From: Methyloterricola oryzae
GTDB lineage: Bacteria > Pseudomonadota > Gammaproteobacteria > Methylococcales > Methylococcaceae
DNA: 64,000 nucleotides
Direction of reading: 5' to 3'
NCBI RefSeq assembly: GCF_000934725.1
Contig: NZ_JYNS01000003.1
Coordinates: 62,001-126,000 of the forward strand
The translations under genes were made by a program, and so were the position numbers. Below, in pieces: positions 33,905 through 44,588 of this stretch. The notes under the pieces are model-generated. The model saw only the letters and a program-made list of their open reading frames with translations, made no database searches and had not been told where the DNA came from. Position 1 is the first letter of the stretch. The number at the start of each line of letters is the position of its first letter.

Positions 33905-36900
33905 TTACCTAGTCGTCACATTAACCTGGGTGCTGGCCTGGCCAGTCCCCGTAGCGTTGACCGCAGCCACCCAGTATCCGTAGCGAGTACGGGTAAATCC
34001 ACCCCGGCTCACCGTGTCGGAATAGTTGGTGGTGTTCACACCAGTGGCTACCGTTACCGTCGTTCCGTTGGCGCATGTGTTACCGAAAACCGGCAACGTG
34101 CAACGGTTGATGGTGTAACTCGCTACCGCACCACCAGTAATCGGCGTAGTCCAGGTCAGCGCCACGGAATCGTTCGCAGTGAGACCGATCCGAGTCGCCG
34201 TCGCACTAAGACCCGTTACCTGAGCCGGCAGAGCCAGCGGAGGCGTACCAACTGTAAGCACCTCGCTCAAGGCTGAACCCGCTTGACCCGTCGCAACGAC
34301 CTGGTACTCGAAGTAAGGAGCAGTCCCAGACACTTGCTGCGCGGCACTCAAGCTAACCTCGGTGCTGTTGGCCGGCAGCGGCTCCGTCGTTACAGCAGTC
34401 CATGCCCCCGTCGTGCTGGTACGGTACTGAACCGTGTATTGGAACTCGGTATTAGCGTTATCGACCCAGGTCAGTTTGCCGCCGTTGAACGCCAATCCCG
34501 TAGCCGCCGCAGGAACCACTTCGCGAGCATCGAACACCACCGGACGCATGAAGTCGTTCTCTTCGTGGCCCAGGATGTGGCAGTGCCACACGTACTCCCA
34601 ACCGTAGTCGACCCTCTGGTTGTACATTGCCGCCGGCAAGCCCGTGTTCGGATCGATCTGGGTGAAGCCCGTCATCGCACCTTCCGGCTGCGAGGGATCC
34701 ATCAGGCGGGAGCTGTTGGGGAGACCGAAGCCAGATCCAGCCGCGAAGGATCCACCAGCACTCGATTGACGAAGAGCAGGCTTCTTGGCGCGGACCGCGA
34801 CGATCACGTCTTCCAGCGGGCTCATCTTGATGGTTTCCTTCCAGCCCAGTTCGTTCGGCTCCGGCGGGGTGATGAAGTTGTCCCAACCCACGCGGTTGAT
34901 CAGCTGAACGTTGAGCATATGGAAGTGCACCGGATGGGTATCCACACCGTTGTGCGTGATCTTCCAGATCTGCACCTCGCCGTCACCGAACTTCTCGGTA
35001 GGCGCATCCACATAGCCCAGCGGGATCGTCGTCTGCGTCAGGGCGCTGGTGAACGGCACTTCCACACCCAGGGTAGCGTTCAAGCGGCCATAGGTCGGCT
35101 CGAACAATTCCTGGATCGCCTTGGTTTTCACCAGGATGCTGCCCGTATTGTCGGTGTAGACCGGGGTATAACCGGCCGGCACCGTAGAACCGACGGGCAG
35201 GTACTGGAGATTGCCATTGCTATCGGTGTACACCAGGTTGCCATTGGCATCCGTCGCTTGAGCTTGCCCAGCCGTACCATTCGCAGTTGCCGCGCTACGC
35301 GTCATCGTCGGAACGGTGGTCGCCGCCGCCAGGATCGAGTTGCTGGCCGGTATGCTGCCCAGGTTTGCCGTGACACTGCCCGTGTAACCCTTGCCCGAAT
35401 TGGTCAAGGTGACGTCGAACACCTTGCCGGTCGCGCCGCCAGTGGCCTGCACGCCGCCCGCCGGAGGAGCCGTCATCGTGATGGTGAGGCCGGCGCGCGA
35501 GGCAATCGGGTTGCCTGCCGCGATGGCTGCCTGGAACACAGGATCGGCTGCGTCGGTCAACAGGTTGTCGTAGCCGCCGCCACCGCCGCTTTCAGGGTTG
35601 GTCGGATCCGGGATATCCAGGATCAGGTTGCCCACGCTCGCAGTCGAGGTGAATTTGGCTGTACCCGTCGTGGTGGGGGTCGGCGCGATGGTGTAGCCCG
35701 AGCCGGGGTTGGTAATGGTCACACCCGTGATCACGCCTGAGGCATTGACTACGGCCTTGCCGGTGGCGGTGGTGCCCGTTACGCGATTGCCGGTGGCGTC
35801 AAGTGCGATGCCCAGCGGACGCGGGAAGGTGATCACAGGCAATGCGGCAATCTGAGTCGTCGCCGCAGCGGGGTTGGCACCGGAAGCCGCCAGAGAACCA
35901 CCCACGAAGGTGGGAACTGGTGCTGAGTCGTAGCCGGTACCACCGCTCGTGAGGTTAATGCCAGTGACAGCCCCAGTGTTGCTGTCAAACACCACGGTAC
36001 CCGTAGCAGGGGTGCCACCGGTGGGAGTCGCGAATGTTACAGTCGGCGCTTTGCGAACGAGCCCCGTCACCGTGCCGGTTGCCCGGGTGGTACCGTTGGA
36101 GAACGTCACCGTCGGCACGCTGGTATAGCCGCTGCCGGGGTTGGTGATATTGACTCCGGAGACACGCCGGTTAGTACCGGTACCGGTCATGATGACCGTG
36201 CCGATTGCCTGCACGCCGCCGGCAGGCGGCGCTGAGAAGGTCACCGTGACGTTGTTGGTGTTGTAGCGACCACCGTTGGTGATGCTAACAGCACCCACCG
36301 CCGATGCCGTGTAAGTACCAGGGTTCGTGAGGCTCACCGACGCAACATTGCCTCGGTTATATCCCGAACCACCGTTGGCGACCTGCACCGCACTGACCTT
36401 GAGTGAGGTAGTGGCGCCAGCGCCGTTGCCCTTGCCCAGCGAAGTGACGGTGACCGTCGGAGCAACCTTGTAGCCGGAACCGCCGTCGATCACGTGCAGA
36501 TGGTTGATCTTGAGCGAAGCAACCGCCGTGGCCTGGACCTTCTCAGTCGCAGCAACATCATTCGGCGCCGGGAGGGTCACCGCGGGCGGTGTGATGTAAC
36601 CATCGCCCTGGGCCGTCACCTGGATCGCGTTGATCGCACCCGTCGTGTTTGCCGTGCCCTGGATGAAGTTGAAGGTCGGCTGCTTGAGTGAACCGGTGAA
36701 GATGGTTCCGAAAGCCTGGGTGTCGTTCCAGTTGGTGCCCAGTGCGCCGTTATACGCAGATTGAGCGACAACCGGGGTCTCCTGGCTCGCCTTGTATGCG
36801 CTTTTAATGGCCCTATCCAGACTAGCTTCGGCGGCCGCGTTACCTTGTAGGACGCCGCTGCCGCTGTTGGCGCAAGACGCAGGCGCAGTACCGGTGACCT

Positions 36901-39445
36901 TCACTTGCATCAGAGTGCGAGTGTTGGGGCCGTAACCAGGACGCGTGTCTTCAGCACCGCCTGTCGCCGAGTTATCGCCATAACCGGTGAAATACTCGTT
37001 GCGCGGGTCGGCTGCCGGTACCGGAGCGCCGCCGTCGTTGTAGACCAGCAGGGTTTTGCCGGCATAGCAAGAGAAGTCGACGACGAAGTCGGCACGTTCG
37101 GCGTTACCCAATTGCAGGCCGGAGGTCGAATAGTCAACGTTCAGCACCGCGGCGCGGCCCTTGTCCAGCAGGTAACTGATAGGCGTTGGGTCCTTCTTGG
37201 CGACACCCGGCAGGAAGCCGCCTTCACTGGCAATCTGGTAGATGGTCGGACCCTGGGTTGCCGGATCGGGCACGCCGCCGTTGTGACCATAAATGTCCGT
37301 GGTCCAGATGTCGGGCACGCAGGTGGCGTTGCCCTGGGCATCCACACTGGCGCGGGTGACACCGGCATCGCAGAGCTTGGGCCAGTTCTGCACTGGCACC
37401 ATCTTCACTTCGGAGAGGTTGGCGAGCGCAACAGCTCCCGAACCTCCCGTGGAGTAAATCAAGACATCTGGCGTGCGGGCAAAGCCGCCGGCTGGGATCG
37501 TGTTGGCATTGATCGTGGCGCCAGTGATGGTGCCATTGACGTCAATGGTCGGCGTCGCAGTCGCCGGTGCGTTTTTGCCGTCGTTCAGAAGCAGCAAGGT
37601 TGAGTCAGCATCGTAGCCCGAACCGCCCTTGACCACATTGATGATGACCTGCTTGTTGTCCGCTTGGAAGAAATTGAAGGTGAAGAAGCGATCGTTGGAC
37701 GCGTTGAGTACGCGGAAACGATAGGGCTTGGCTTCGACGGTGAGCGTCGGGTAGGCCACGCCGTTGACGACGGGAGTGTCGCCCCAAGCCTCGGGAACCG
37801 TGGTCACGTCGCCATAGGCGCCAGACGGTAGGTTATAGAGGGCGGGGAAGACCGGCCAGAACCAGGGCCCCCAGTGCCAGCGGCCCACCGCATTGAAGTT
37901 GGTGGCCTGCTTGGGATCCTGCACGGTTTCATAAACGTGCGGATACCAGATGTCGCCAGGCTTACCCCATCCGGTTTCGCTCCAGCGGGCGTCCTGCAGC
38001 TTGATGTCGGCCGGAACGAAGGACTTGTCCTGAAGAACCAGGGGAATGGTGTGAGTGGCATCCGGAATCGCGCCGCTGCTGATCAAACTTGCCTCGGTGG
38101 CATCGGTCAGAACGTAGGGCGCAGCCATGCCGGCCATCACGTTGAGACGCGTGAGACCCACGGCATGGTCGTGGAACCACTCCAGGCGGGCCGACTGGCC
38201 GTTGGGAAAGTACAGGGTCTGCGCGCCGGGGCCCGGATCGTTCATGTCGGGGATATTCTTGGCGCTGGGACCGCGCAGGAACTCGGGCAACAGGGCTGGA
38301 TCCACGTTGGTGTTACTTGCCAGCGAACCAGGTAGGCTAGGGTCGGCCTCGCCAGCCGGAGTGAACCACTGGTGCGGAGTACCGTCGCTCATCCACGGGT
38401 TGTCGCCGCCGTGCAGGTGAACGCTGATGCGGTTCTGGGTGTACTCGGTCATACCGTCGGGGCCTAGGCCGGCACCCACGATGGAAGGATCCACCGGCAG
38501 GAACAGATCGCCGTGACGGAGAGGGCTGCCGTTGGCGTCGAGCTTCACGCCCAAGGTGGGAACCTCGCTCCAACCGTTGGTGGCCTTGTCCCACTCTTTG
38601 CGGTTAACCGTCTCGGTTTCAGCACGGCCGACCGGCAGCAGGTTGTAGAATTTGTAACGGGTGGGCGTGTGCTGTCTCGCCACCACAGCCGGGCCGAGGT
38701 AATGGGGTTCATCGACGACAATAGCCGGGACTTGAGTACCCGTCAGCTTGCCGTTGGCGTCGGTGCCATTGATCATGATCGGCTTAGCGTCGGCAGGGGC
38801 ATCGCCACTAGCAAAGGCAACCTTGCCACTGCTATTGGGGTAGTACAGAGCTAACTGCTTGCTGCCTGGAACGGCACCCAAACCATTGCTGGCCAGGTGG
38901 TCGATTTGGACGTAGCCGCGCAGCGTGGTGGCCTTAGGCAGATCGCTGTGCATTTTCTCGCTGTATTCCACCACCGCCAGTTCGTAATAGTCGTCGCCGG
39001 TCGTTACACCCTGCGGGTTGACCCATTTGGTCGGGACGGCCACCGGAATATATTTGCTGGTGCTGCCATCCGCCAGCGTCTGCGGCTGGCCCAGCAGCGG
39101 CGTCGGATCGACGAACTTGCGCAAGGCCTTGCCGGTGCCAGGGTAGGGATCTGCCCCGTAGAGCGCATCGACTGCGGCTTTAAATACAGTTTGGTTAGCG
39201 GGGTCATACCCGGCTGGAGCGCCCGTTGCGGGATCCCACTGACGATCGCCCGCTGGGCTGCTGGCAAAATAGGACTGTATGATGAAAGGCTGGTTATTCA
39301 CATCGTAGGCGTCACCAAAGCCAGGGCCTGCCAGGGACACCGTGGTGATTCCCATCGTAGCGGTGGCCGTCATTACAGCCAGGGCCGTCCGCTTAAGCTG
39401 GAAACGGGCACTCACATTGAAATAAGGTTTGGATTGAGCTTGCAT
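33905..39445 (-). CDS. giant secreted multicopper oxidase with Gly-Ser-Gly-Tyr repeats and fibronectin III end
   Basis: 1846 residues. A long signal peptide (residues 1-40, ending SLAG) precedes a cupredoxin-type oxidase. Copper motifs are HLH at 343-345, WFHDH at 423-427, HPVHFH at 1504-1509 and WHCHILGH at 1620-1627, the last with the type 1 copper Cys1622. Motifs 2 and 3 are about 1080 residues apart, against roughly 300 in ordinary enzymes. The extra length holds many modules of the type GGSGY-x-x-x-P-x-V (mainly residues 945-1375). The end has two fibronectin III domains. It should oxidise metals or phenols outside the inner membrane. An intrinsic terminator follows, and FKBP, cytochrome and SCO1 genes lie downstream. 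Confidence 0.88.
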   Translation of the reverse strand: MQAQSKPYFNVSARFQLKRTALAVMTATATMGITTVSLAGPGFGDAYDVNNQPFIIQSYFASSPAGDRQWDPATGAPAGYDPANQTVFKAAVDALYGADPYPGTGKALRKFVDPTPLLGQPQTLADGSTSKYIPVAVPTKWVNPQGVTTGDDYYELAVVEYSEKMHSDLPKATTLRGYVQIDHLASNGLGAVPGSKQLALYYPNSSGKVAFASGDAPADAKPIMINGTDANGKLTGTQVPAIVVDEPHYLGPAVVARQHTPTRYKFYNLLPVGRAETETVNRKEWDKATNGWSEVPTLGVKLDANGSPLRHGDLFLPVDPSIVGAGLGPDGMTEYTQNRISVHLHGGDNPWMSDGTPHQWFTPAGEADPSLPGSLASNTNVDPALLPEFLRGPSAKNIPDMNDPGPGAQTLYFPNGQSARLEWFHDHAVGLTRLNVMAGMAAPYVLTDATEASLISSGAIPDATHTIPLVLQDKSFVPADIKLQDARWSETGWGKPGDIWYPHVYETVQDPKQATNFNAVGRWHWGPWFWPVFPALYNLPSGAYGDVTTVPEAWGDTPVVNGVAYPTLTVEAKPYRFRVLNASNDRFFTFNFFQADNKQVIINVVKGGSGYDADSTLLLLNDGKNAPATATPTIDVNGTITGATINANTIPAGGFARTPDVLIYSTGGSGAVALANLSEVKMVPVQNWPKLCDAGVTRASVDAQGNATCVPDIWTTDIYGHNGGVPDPATQGPTIYQIASEGGFLPGVAKKDPTPISYLLDKGRAAVLNVDYSTSGLQLGNAERADFVVDFSCYAGKTLLVYNDGGAPVPAADPRNEYFTGYGDNSATGGAEDTRPGYGPNTRTLMQVKVTGTAPASCANSGSGVLQGNAAAEASLDRAIKSAYKASQETPVVAQSAYNGALGTNWNDTQAFGTIFTGSLKQPTFNFIQGTANTTGAINAIQVTAQGDGYITPPAVTLPAPNDVAATEKVQATAVASLKINHLHVIDGGSGYKVAPTVTVTSLGKGNGAGATTSLKVSAVQVANGGSGYNRGNVASVSLTNPGTYTASAVGAVSITNGGRYNTNNVTVTFSAPPAGGVQAIGTVIMTGTGTNRRVSGVNITNPGSGYTSVPTVTFSNGTTRATGTVTGLVRKAPTVTFATPTGGTPATGTVVFDSNTGAVTGINLTSGGTGYDSAPVPTFVGGSLAASGANPAAATTQIAALPVITFPRPLGIALDATGNRVTGTTATGKAVVNASGVITGVTITNPGSGYTIAPTPTTTGTAKFTSTASVGNLILDIPDPTNPESGGGGGYDNLLTDAADPVFQAAIAAGNPIASRAGLTITMTAPPAGGVQATGGATGKVFDVTLTNSGKGYTGSVTANLGSIPASNSILAAATTVPTMTRSAATANGTAGQAQATDANGNLVYTDSNGNLQYLPVGSTVPAGYTPVYTDNTGSILVKTKAIQELFEPTYGRLNATLGVEVPFTSALTQTTIPLGYVDAPTEKFGDGEVQIWKITHNGVDTHPVHFHMLNVQLINRVGWDNFITPPEPNELGWKETIKMSPLEDVIVAVRAKKPALRQSSAGGSFAAGSGFGLPNSSRLMDPSQPEGAMTGFTQIDPNTGLPAAMYNQRVDYGWEYVWHCHILGHEENDFMRPVVFDAREVVPAAATGLAFNGGKLTWVDNANTEFQYTVQYRTSTTGAWTAVTTEPLPANSTEVSLSAAQQVSGTAPYFEYQVVATGQAGSALSEVLTVGTPPLALPAQVTGLSATATRIGLTANDSVALTWTTPITGGAVASYTINRCTLPVFGNTCANGTTVTVATGVNTTNYSDTVSRGGFTRTRYGYWVAAVNATGTGQASTQVNVTTR

Positions 39446-39602
39446 GGGTTTATCCGGTTTCAGGGTTAATGTTTCGGGAGGGTTTCGCCGACTCCCGCCA
39501 GCAGGATCCGGGGCGCCACCGGATCCGGGTCGGGTTGAGTGGAATCCCCTACCCGCGCTGCGACATTTCCCTTAATTCAAAGCCCATGCCAGTTTCAAAA
39601 AA

Positions 39603-39632
39603 AATTTACCTGTCTTTGAACCTTTTTTTCAA
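39603..39632 (-). promoter_or_regulatory. candidate sigma-70 promoter of the multicopper oxidase gene
   Basis: TTGAAA (39632-39627) and TAAATT (39608-39603) on the minus strand are 18 bases apart, giving a leader of about 150 bases before the ATG at 39445. Confidence 0.28.
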
Positions 39633-40049
39633 CTCATTGTTTTTTATGTTATAAATAACAAACAATCAAGAACCATTAGCAACAAAAATACTGTCCCGCA
39701 AGCATTCCAAAGAATAAGTCTTTGGCTTATTACTATCCGATTTCTATTTTGTAAAAAAAACGCGAGTAATCTGTAAAACAGTTCTGACACTTGCAGTGCC
39801 CTCAAACCCCGTTTCGCCAGTCCCCACGCGCGTAAGCGCATCATCAAATGCTAATTCTCATAGGCTCGGCGTGTCCAAGCCCTCGGTTTTTAACCATGTT
39901 TAATTTGCTGACAGTGATTTCAAGAAGGCCGGTGCGCGCGACCGAAATGCGCTTGCCAGCGGTGTGCGTGGAAGGCGGGGCGCCGCGGGCGCCGAATCAA
40001 TTAGGCCTGGTAACCGCGCAGGCTGCATTTAGTGCCTTGCCGGTTCCGA

Positions 40050-40058
40050 TGGTATGAT
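40050..40058 (+). promoter_or_regulatory. candidate extended -10 promoter of aroK
   Basis: TG-G-TATGAT at 40050-40058 is a good extended -10 element, about 28 bases before the aroK ATG. The -35 region is weak. Confidence 0.4.
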
Positions 40059-40085
40059 GCGCGCGGGCGAAGCTACTCGTGGCGC

Positions 40086-40625
40086 ATGAAACTCAACGGA
40101 AACATTTTTCTGATCGGTCCGATGGGGGCGGGGAAAACCACCATCGGGCGATTGCTCGCGAAAGCCCTGGGCGTCGCCTTCGTGGACAGCGACAAGGAAA
40201 TCGAGCAGCGAACCGGCGTTTCAATCCCCATGATTTTCGAGTACGAGGGCGAGACCGGTTTCCGCAAGCGGGAAAGCGACGTACTGGCCAGCCTGACCCA
40301 GACCTGCCCCATCGTGCTGGCCACCGGCGGCGGCTCCGTATTACTGCCCGCCAATCGGGATTACCTGGGCGAGCGTGGCTTTGTGGTCTACCTGCAGTGC
40401 ACCGTGGACAAACAAATGGAAAGGACGCACAAGGATACCAACCGCCCGCTGCTCAAGACCGAGAACCCTAGGGCACGCCTGGAGGAACTTTTGGCCGTGC
40501 GCGACCCCCTGTACCGATCCCTGGCCGACTTCATTGTCGATACCGGCCACTTTTCCAGTCGAAGCGCGGTAAGGCAAATCCTCCGTGCCTTCAACCGTAG
40601 CCGCAGAATCCTTAAAGAAGCATGA
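40086..40625 (+). CDS. aroK: shikimate kinase AroK
   Basis: 179 residues from the ATG at 40086; the longer frame upstream lacks homology. The P-loop GPMGAGKTT, the [11 protein letters not shown] shikimate-binding segment and FRKRESDVL, plus ATGGGSVL, are standard. It phosphorylates shikimate in the pathway to chorismate, the source of aromatic amino acids and potentially of an aryl polyene starter. It overlaps aroB by 4 bases (ATGA). Confidence 0.96.
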   Translation: MKLNGNIFLIGPMGAGKTTIGRLLAKALGVAFVDSDKEIEQRTGVSIPMIFEYEGETGFRKRESDVLASLTQTCPIVLATGGGSVLLPANRDYLGERGFVVYLQCTVDKQMERTHKDTNRPLLKTENPRARLEELLAVRDPLYRSLADFIVDTGHFSSRSAVRQILRAFNRSRRILKEA

Positions 40626-41704
40626 AGACCCTGACCGTCAACCTCGGCGAACGGAGCTATCCGATTCATATCGGCGCCGGCCTGATCGACCGCGCGGAGC
40701 TGCTCCAGCCCCACATCCCCACGGCCCAGGTTATGGTGGTCACCAACGAGACGGTGGCGCCGCTCTACCTGCAACGTGTGCTGGATGCCCTGCCTGGCCG
40801 CGATACGGCGACACTGGTGCTGCCCGACGGGGAAACCTACAAGAGCATGGATTCGGCCATGCGCGTGTTCGATGAACTTCTGACCCTGCGCTACAGCCGC
40901 GACGCCACCCTCATCGCCCTCGGCGGCGGGGTGATCGGCGATCTGGTGGGCTTTGCAGCAGCCTGCTACCAGCGTGGTGTGCCCTTCATCCAGATTCCAA
41001 CCACCCTGCTGGCCCAGGTGGACTCCTCCGTGGGTGGCAAGACCGCGGTGAACCACCCCCGCGGCAAGAACATGATCGGCGCCTTCTACCAGCCGCAGTG
41101 CGTACTGGCGGACACGGCCGTGTTGAGCACCCTCCCCGACCGTGAACTCAGCGCGGGCCTCGCGGAAGTCATCAAATACGGGCTGATCCGCGACCTGGAC
41201 TTTTTCATCTGGCTGGAAGCGAACCTGGACTCCCTGCTCGCTCGCGACGCCCAGGCCCTGGCCTATGCCATCGAGCGTTCCTGCATCAACAAGGCGGAGG
41301 TCGTCGCCGCCGACGAAAAAGAAGCCGGCGAGCGCGCCACCCTCAACCTGGGTCACACGTTCGGTCACGCGATCGAAACCGGTGCCGGTTACGGGGCCGT
41401 CCTGCATGGAGAGGCCGTAGCCATCGGCATGTGTCAGGCGGCGGACCTGTCGCGGCGGCTGGGCCACCTTTCGGAGGACGACGTGAACCGCATCGTGAGC
41501 CTGCTGCGCCGCGCGCGGCTGCCGATCACGCCGCCGGCGGCCTTGAGCACGCAGACCTTGCTTGACCTGATGGCGGTGGACAAGAAAAACCTGGGCGGCA
41601 AGCTGCGGCTGATACTGCTGGAGTCCATAGGCCGCGCCACGCTGCCGACCAGCGTGGACCTCGAACTGTTGAGGGCAACCCTGGATGAATACGGACGGAA
41701 CTGA
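40622..41704 (+). CDS. aroB: 3-dehydroquinate synthase AroB
   Basis: 360 residues, normal length. NAD- and zinc-binding signatures are present: [19 protein letters not shown]-like segment, [19 protein letters not shown] and [12 protein letters not shown]. It converts DAHP to 3-dehydroquinate, the second shikimate step. It is translationally coupled to aroK, and its end overlaps the following ATPase gene by 20 bases, as expected for the conserved aroK-aroB-ATPase operon. Confidence 0.96.
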   Translation: MKTLTVNLGERSYPIHIGAGLIDRAELLQPHIPTAQVMVVTNETVAPLYLQRVLDALPGRDTATLVLPDGETYKSMDSAMRVFDELLTLRYSRDATLIALGGGVIGDLVGFAAACYQRGVPFIQIPTTLLAQVDSSVGGKTAVNHPRGKNMIGAFYQPQCVLADTAVLSTLPDRELSAGLAEVIKYGLIRDLDFFIWLEANLDSLLARDAQALAYAIERSCINKAEVVAADEKEAGERATLNLGHTFGHAIETGAGYGAVLHGEAVAIGMCQAADLSRRLGHLSEDDVNRIVSLLRRARLPITPPAALSTQTLLDLMAVDKKNLGGKLRLILLESIGRATLPTSVDLELLRATLDEYGRN

Positions 41705-43448
41705 TCATCGGGGGCGGGCTGAGGCCGCCGGCATGGAACGCTTCACCGCCCTCATGGCGGAAGGGGGACGCACGGGGAAGCTCGATCTGCTGTTGCACCT
41801 TCTTGCCAACCTGCCACGCCCCATCCTCGTGCTCGGCCCCAGCGGAAGCGGCAAGACTTCGTTATTCCGCCAGGTGCAGTCGCGCGCCCTGGAAAACTGG
41901 ACGACCTGCTACCTCGCTGCCTCCCAGAACTTCAGTCTGGACTGGATCTGCACGCAAATGCTGGAGATGCTACGCCCGGGGCCGCGCAGCGGGCCCGAAG
42001 CCACGCCGGAGGCCCAGATCGAGGCGGAACTGGCCCGTCTCGCGAAGCAGAATGGCAGACTGATCCTGCTCCTGGACGATGCCGGGCACTTGCTGCCCGG
42101 CCTGTTGGGGGCGATCTGCCAGTTCGTCCGGCTGCATCCCGAAATCCAACTGGCCTTTGCGCTGCGCCCCGAGGACCTACCACAGAAGGCGACCAGTGAC
42201 CCACTGGCGCTGGCCGATGCCCACGTGATTGAGGTCAGCCCGTGGCGACCGGAGCAGACACAAGCCGCACCACCTCCGCACAGCCCAACGCCACCCCGGG
42301 GGCCCGGCTTTGCGCAGGCCTTTCTCACGGTGTTCAGGCCCTGGAGCGGCGGCAGCGCAAGACTGGCCGGGCCGGTGGTAGTGACCCTGCTGGGAGCGGC
42401 AACCGTGGCCGGCTTTGTGGTTCAGGCCTTGTGGCAGCCACAATCATCGCAGCCGCCCGAACTGCGCGAAGCCGCCCCGCCAGCGCCCGTCACACTGTCA
42501 GAGCAACCAGCCTCCGCACGAGAGGGAGCCCCGCTTCCAACGCCCAGCCCGGTGCCCTCACCCAGCGCCACCCCGCTAGCCGAGCCGGCCGCCGCCGATA
42601 TGCATCCCGCAGCCAGCGACGCGCCCGCGGCACAGGCTCCTGCAGGGGCCAGCCCGCCGCCGCTGCCTGAGGTCTCCGCAAGCCCGGCCCCAACCCCGGT
42701 GCCGCCAGAGCCCTCCGCAAGCCCGGCCCCAACCCCGGCACCGCCAGAGCCCTCCGCGAGCCCGGTCCCAACGCCGGCACCCAGCCCGGTCGCGGCGCCA
42801 GCCCAGAGCGTCGAGGAGCAGCCGTTTGCCACGCTTATCGCCACGCTGCCCACAAACCGAACCACGGCTTTCGGCGGCCTGCTGGATCTATGGGGCATTA
42901 CGCCACCAAACGCGTCCGGCGACCCCTGCGCGACTGCCAAAACCAAGGCGCTGCGCTGCCAGGGCCTTCGGGCCGACTGGCAGACCTTGCAGACCTATAA
43001 CCGGCCAGCCGTGCTGGAAATAGCCCAAGGCAATGTCCGCCGGTATCTGCTGCTGACTGGCATGGAGGGCGACCAGGCGGTTATCGACCTGAACGGCCGG
43101 CCGGTAAAGACGCCGATGGCGGAGATAAAACCCTATCTGCGGGGTGAGGCCATCATTTTGTGGAAACCACCATTTGACAAGGCGTCCATCGGAACCCGCG
43201 AACGCCACGAAGCCGCCCGCTGGATTCGGGAACGCCTGCAGATTCCCGCCGCACCCGGACAGGAACTGGTCTATGACGAACACGTGAAAGCCAAAGTTCT
43301 CGCTTTCCAGAAGCAGAGGGGCCTGCTGCCCGACGGCCGGGCCGGGTCGCTCACGCTGCTGCAACTGCAATCATTGGAAAGCGATGAGCAGAGCCCAAAA
43401 CTGACGACCTCTCCTCCAGCGGCGGCACCGGCAGCCACCGCACCCTGA
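41685..43448 (+). CDS. ExeA/GspA-like AAA ATPase with membrane anchor and peptidoglycan-binding end
   Basis: 587 residues. An N-terminal ATPase domain has Walker A GPSGSGKT at 51-58 and Walker B LILLLDD. A membrane segment near residue 235-255 follows, then a long Pro/Ala/Ser linker with repeated [13 protein letters not shown] units. The periplasmic part (residues 385-480) resembles the C39-like region of GspA, and the end ([19 protein letters not shown]) is a PG_binding_1 domain. GspA/ExeA proteins couple ATP use to making gaps in peptidoglycan for secretion channels. In other gammaproteobacteria this slot is taken by DamX, a division protein. It overlaps aroB by 20 bases. Confidence 0.85.
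   Translation: MNTDGTDHRGRAEAAGMERFTALMAEGGRTGKLDLLLHLLANLPRPILVLGPSGSGKTSLFRQVQSRALENWTTCYLAASQNFSLDWICTQMLEMLRPGPRSGPEATPEAQIEAELARLAKQNGRLILLLDDAGHLLPGLLGAICQFVRLHPEIQLAFALRPEDLPQKATSDPLALADAHVIEVSPWRPEQTQAAPPPHSPTPPRGPGFAQAFLTVFRPWSGGSARLAGPVVVTLLGAATVAGFVVQALWQPQSSQPPELREAAPPAPVTLSEQPASAREGAPLPTPSPVPSPSATPLAEPAAADMHPAASDAPAAQAPAGASPPPLPEVSASPAPTPVPPEPSASPAPTPAPPEPSASPVPTPAPSPVAAPAQSVEEQPFATLIATLPTNRTTAFGGLLDLWGITPPNASGDPCATAKTKALRCQGLRADWQTLQTYNRPAVLEIAQGNVRRYLLLTGMEGDQAVIDLNGRPVKTPMAEIKPYLRGEAIILWKPPFDKASIGTRERHEAARWIRERLQIPAAPGQELVYDEHVKAKVLAFQKQRGLLPDGRAGSLTLLQLQSLESDEQSPKLTTSPPAAAPAATAP
42675..42783 (+). repeat. 39-base tandem repeat in the Pro-rich linker of the ATPase
   Basis: Two full copies (42675-42713, 42714-42752) and a partial third encode 13-residue units [13 protein letters not shown]. 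The copies are nearly identical in DNA, so the number is likely to vary between strains. Confidence 0.85.
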
Positions 43449-43516
43449 TCAAAACACACCTGGCCGACACAAGGTCGGCGGGAACCGCATCTCAACCTTC
43501 CCGAGCTCGATCCACC

Positions 43517-44584
43517 ATGTCCCAACTCCAAAACGACTGTTTCATCCGCGCCCTGCTGCGCCAACCCGTGGACCGCACCCCCGTCTGGATGATGCGCCAG
43601 GCCGGCCGCTACCTGCCCGAGTACCGACAAGTGCGCGAGCAGGCCGGCAGCTTCATGAACCTGTGCACCGCGCCGGAACTGGCCTGCGAGGTGACGCTGC
43701 AGCCCTTGCGGCGCTACCGCCTGGATGCCGCCATCCTGTTTTCCGACATACTCACCGTGCCGGACGCCATGGGCCTGGGACTGCACTTCATCGAAGGCGA
43801 AGGCCCCAAGTTCGAGCGACCGGTGCGCAACGCCGAGGATATCCATCGCCTGCCCATTCCCGATCCGGAAACCGACCTGCGTTACGTCCCGGATACCGTC
43901 CGCCTGATCCAGAGCCATCTGCGAGGTTCGGTGCCCCTCATCGGGTTCTCCGGCAGCCCCTGGACCCTGGCCACCTATATGATCGAAGGCGGCAGCAGCC
44001 GCGAGTTTCGTAAGGCCAAGGGCCTGATGTACGACCAGCCGGAACTGATGCATGCCTTGCTGGGCAAGCTGGCCGACGCCGTGGCGGTTTATCTGAACGC
44101 GCAGATCGCCGCCGGCGTGAACGCGGTCATGGTGTTCGACACCTGGGGCGGCGTGCTGACCACCGAGCAGTACCAGGCCTTCTCCCTGGACTACGCCAAG
44201 CGCATCCTGGCGCAGCTCACCCGCAGCCGCGACGGCCAGACCATCCCCGCCATTCTTTTCACCAAGGGCGGCGGACTCTGGCTGGAATCCATGGCGGACA
44301 GCGGCTACGACGCCCTGGGTCTGGACTGGACCATCAACATCGGCGCGGCAAGGAAACGGGTCGGCCATCGCGTGGCGCTGCAGGGCAACATGGACCCCGT
44401 GGCGCTATACGCATCCCCCGAGAGCATCCGCGCCCAGGTCAAGGCCATTCTGGAAGCCTTCGGCCAGGGTTCGGGCCACGTGTTCAATCTGGGCCACGGT
44501 GTGCATCCCGACATCAAGCCGGAACATGTGGGCGCCATGATCGATGCCGTGCACGAATACAGCCCAGCGCTTCACCTGGCCTGA
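43517..44584 (+). CDS. hemE: uroporphyrinogen decarboxylase HemE
   Basis: 355 residues, the usual length. The N-terminal signature [14 protein letters not shown] and the [13 protein letters not shown] segment are diagnostic. It decarboxylates uroporphyrinogen III to coproporphyrinogen III in heme synthesis, relevant for the several c-type cytochromes in this window. It lies 68 bases after the ATPase gene, in the conserved aro-hem order. Confidence 0.97.
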   Translation: MSQLQNDCFIRALLRQPVDRTPVWMMRQAGRYLPEYRQVREQAGSFMNLCTAPELACEVTLQPLRRYRLDAAILFSDILTVPDAMGLGLHFIEGEGPKFERPVRNAEDIHRLPIPDPETDLRYVPDTVRLIQSHLRGSVPLIGFSGSPWTLATYMIEGGSSREFRKAKGLMYDQPELMHALLGKLADAVAVYLNAQIAAGVNAVMVFDTWGGVLTTEQYQAFSLDYAKRILAQLTRSRDGQTIPAILFTKGGGLWLESMADSGYDALGLDWTINIGAARKRVGHRVALQGNMDPVALYASPESIRAQVKAILEAFGQGSGHVFNLGHGVHPDIKPEHVGAMIDAVHEYSPALHLA

Positions 44585-44588
44585 ACCC

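Larger units (their letters stand above)
39446..40085. other. 640-base non-coding region between the oxidase gene and aroK
   Basis: The stretch 39590-39790 is strikingly AT-rich and should hold the oxidase promoter. A -24/-12-like match (TGGCAT-N5-TTGAA, minus strand, 39591-39576) lacks the usual GC at -12 and is doubtful. The plus-strand frame 39848-40057 has no ribosome site or recognisable product, so I do not call a gene. Confidence 0.5.

Noticed and set aside
34283-35740. 485-residue plus-strand open frame inside the multicopper oxidase gene
   Set aside because: Arg/His-rich and without any recognisable fold; it mirrors the real coding strand, which has intact copper motifs.
39848-40057. 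69-residue plus-strand frame between the oxidase gene and aroK
   Set aside because: No ribosome site, no conserved pattern, and it runs through the aroK promoter region.
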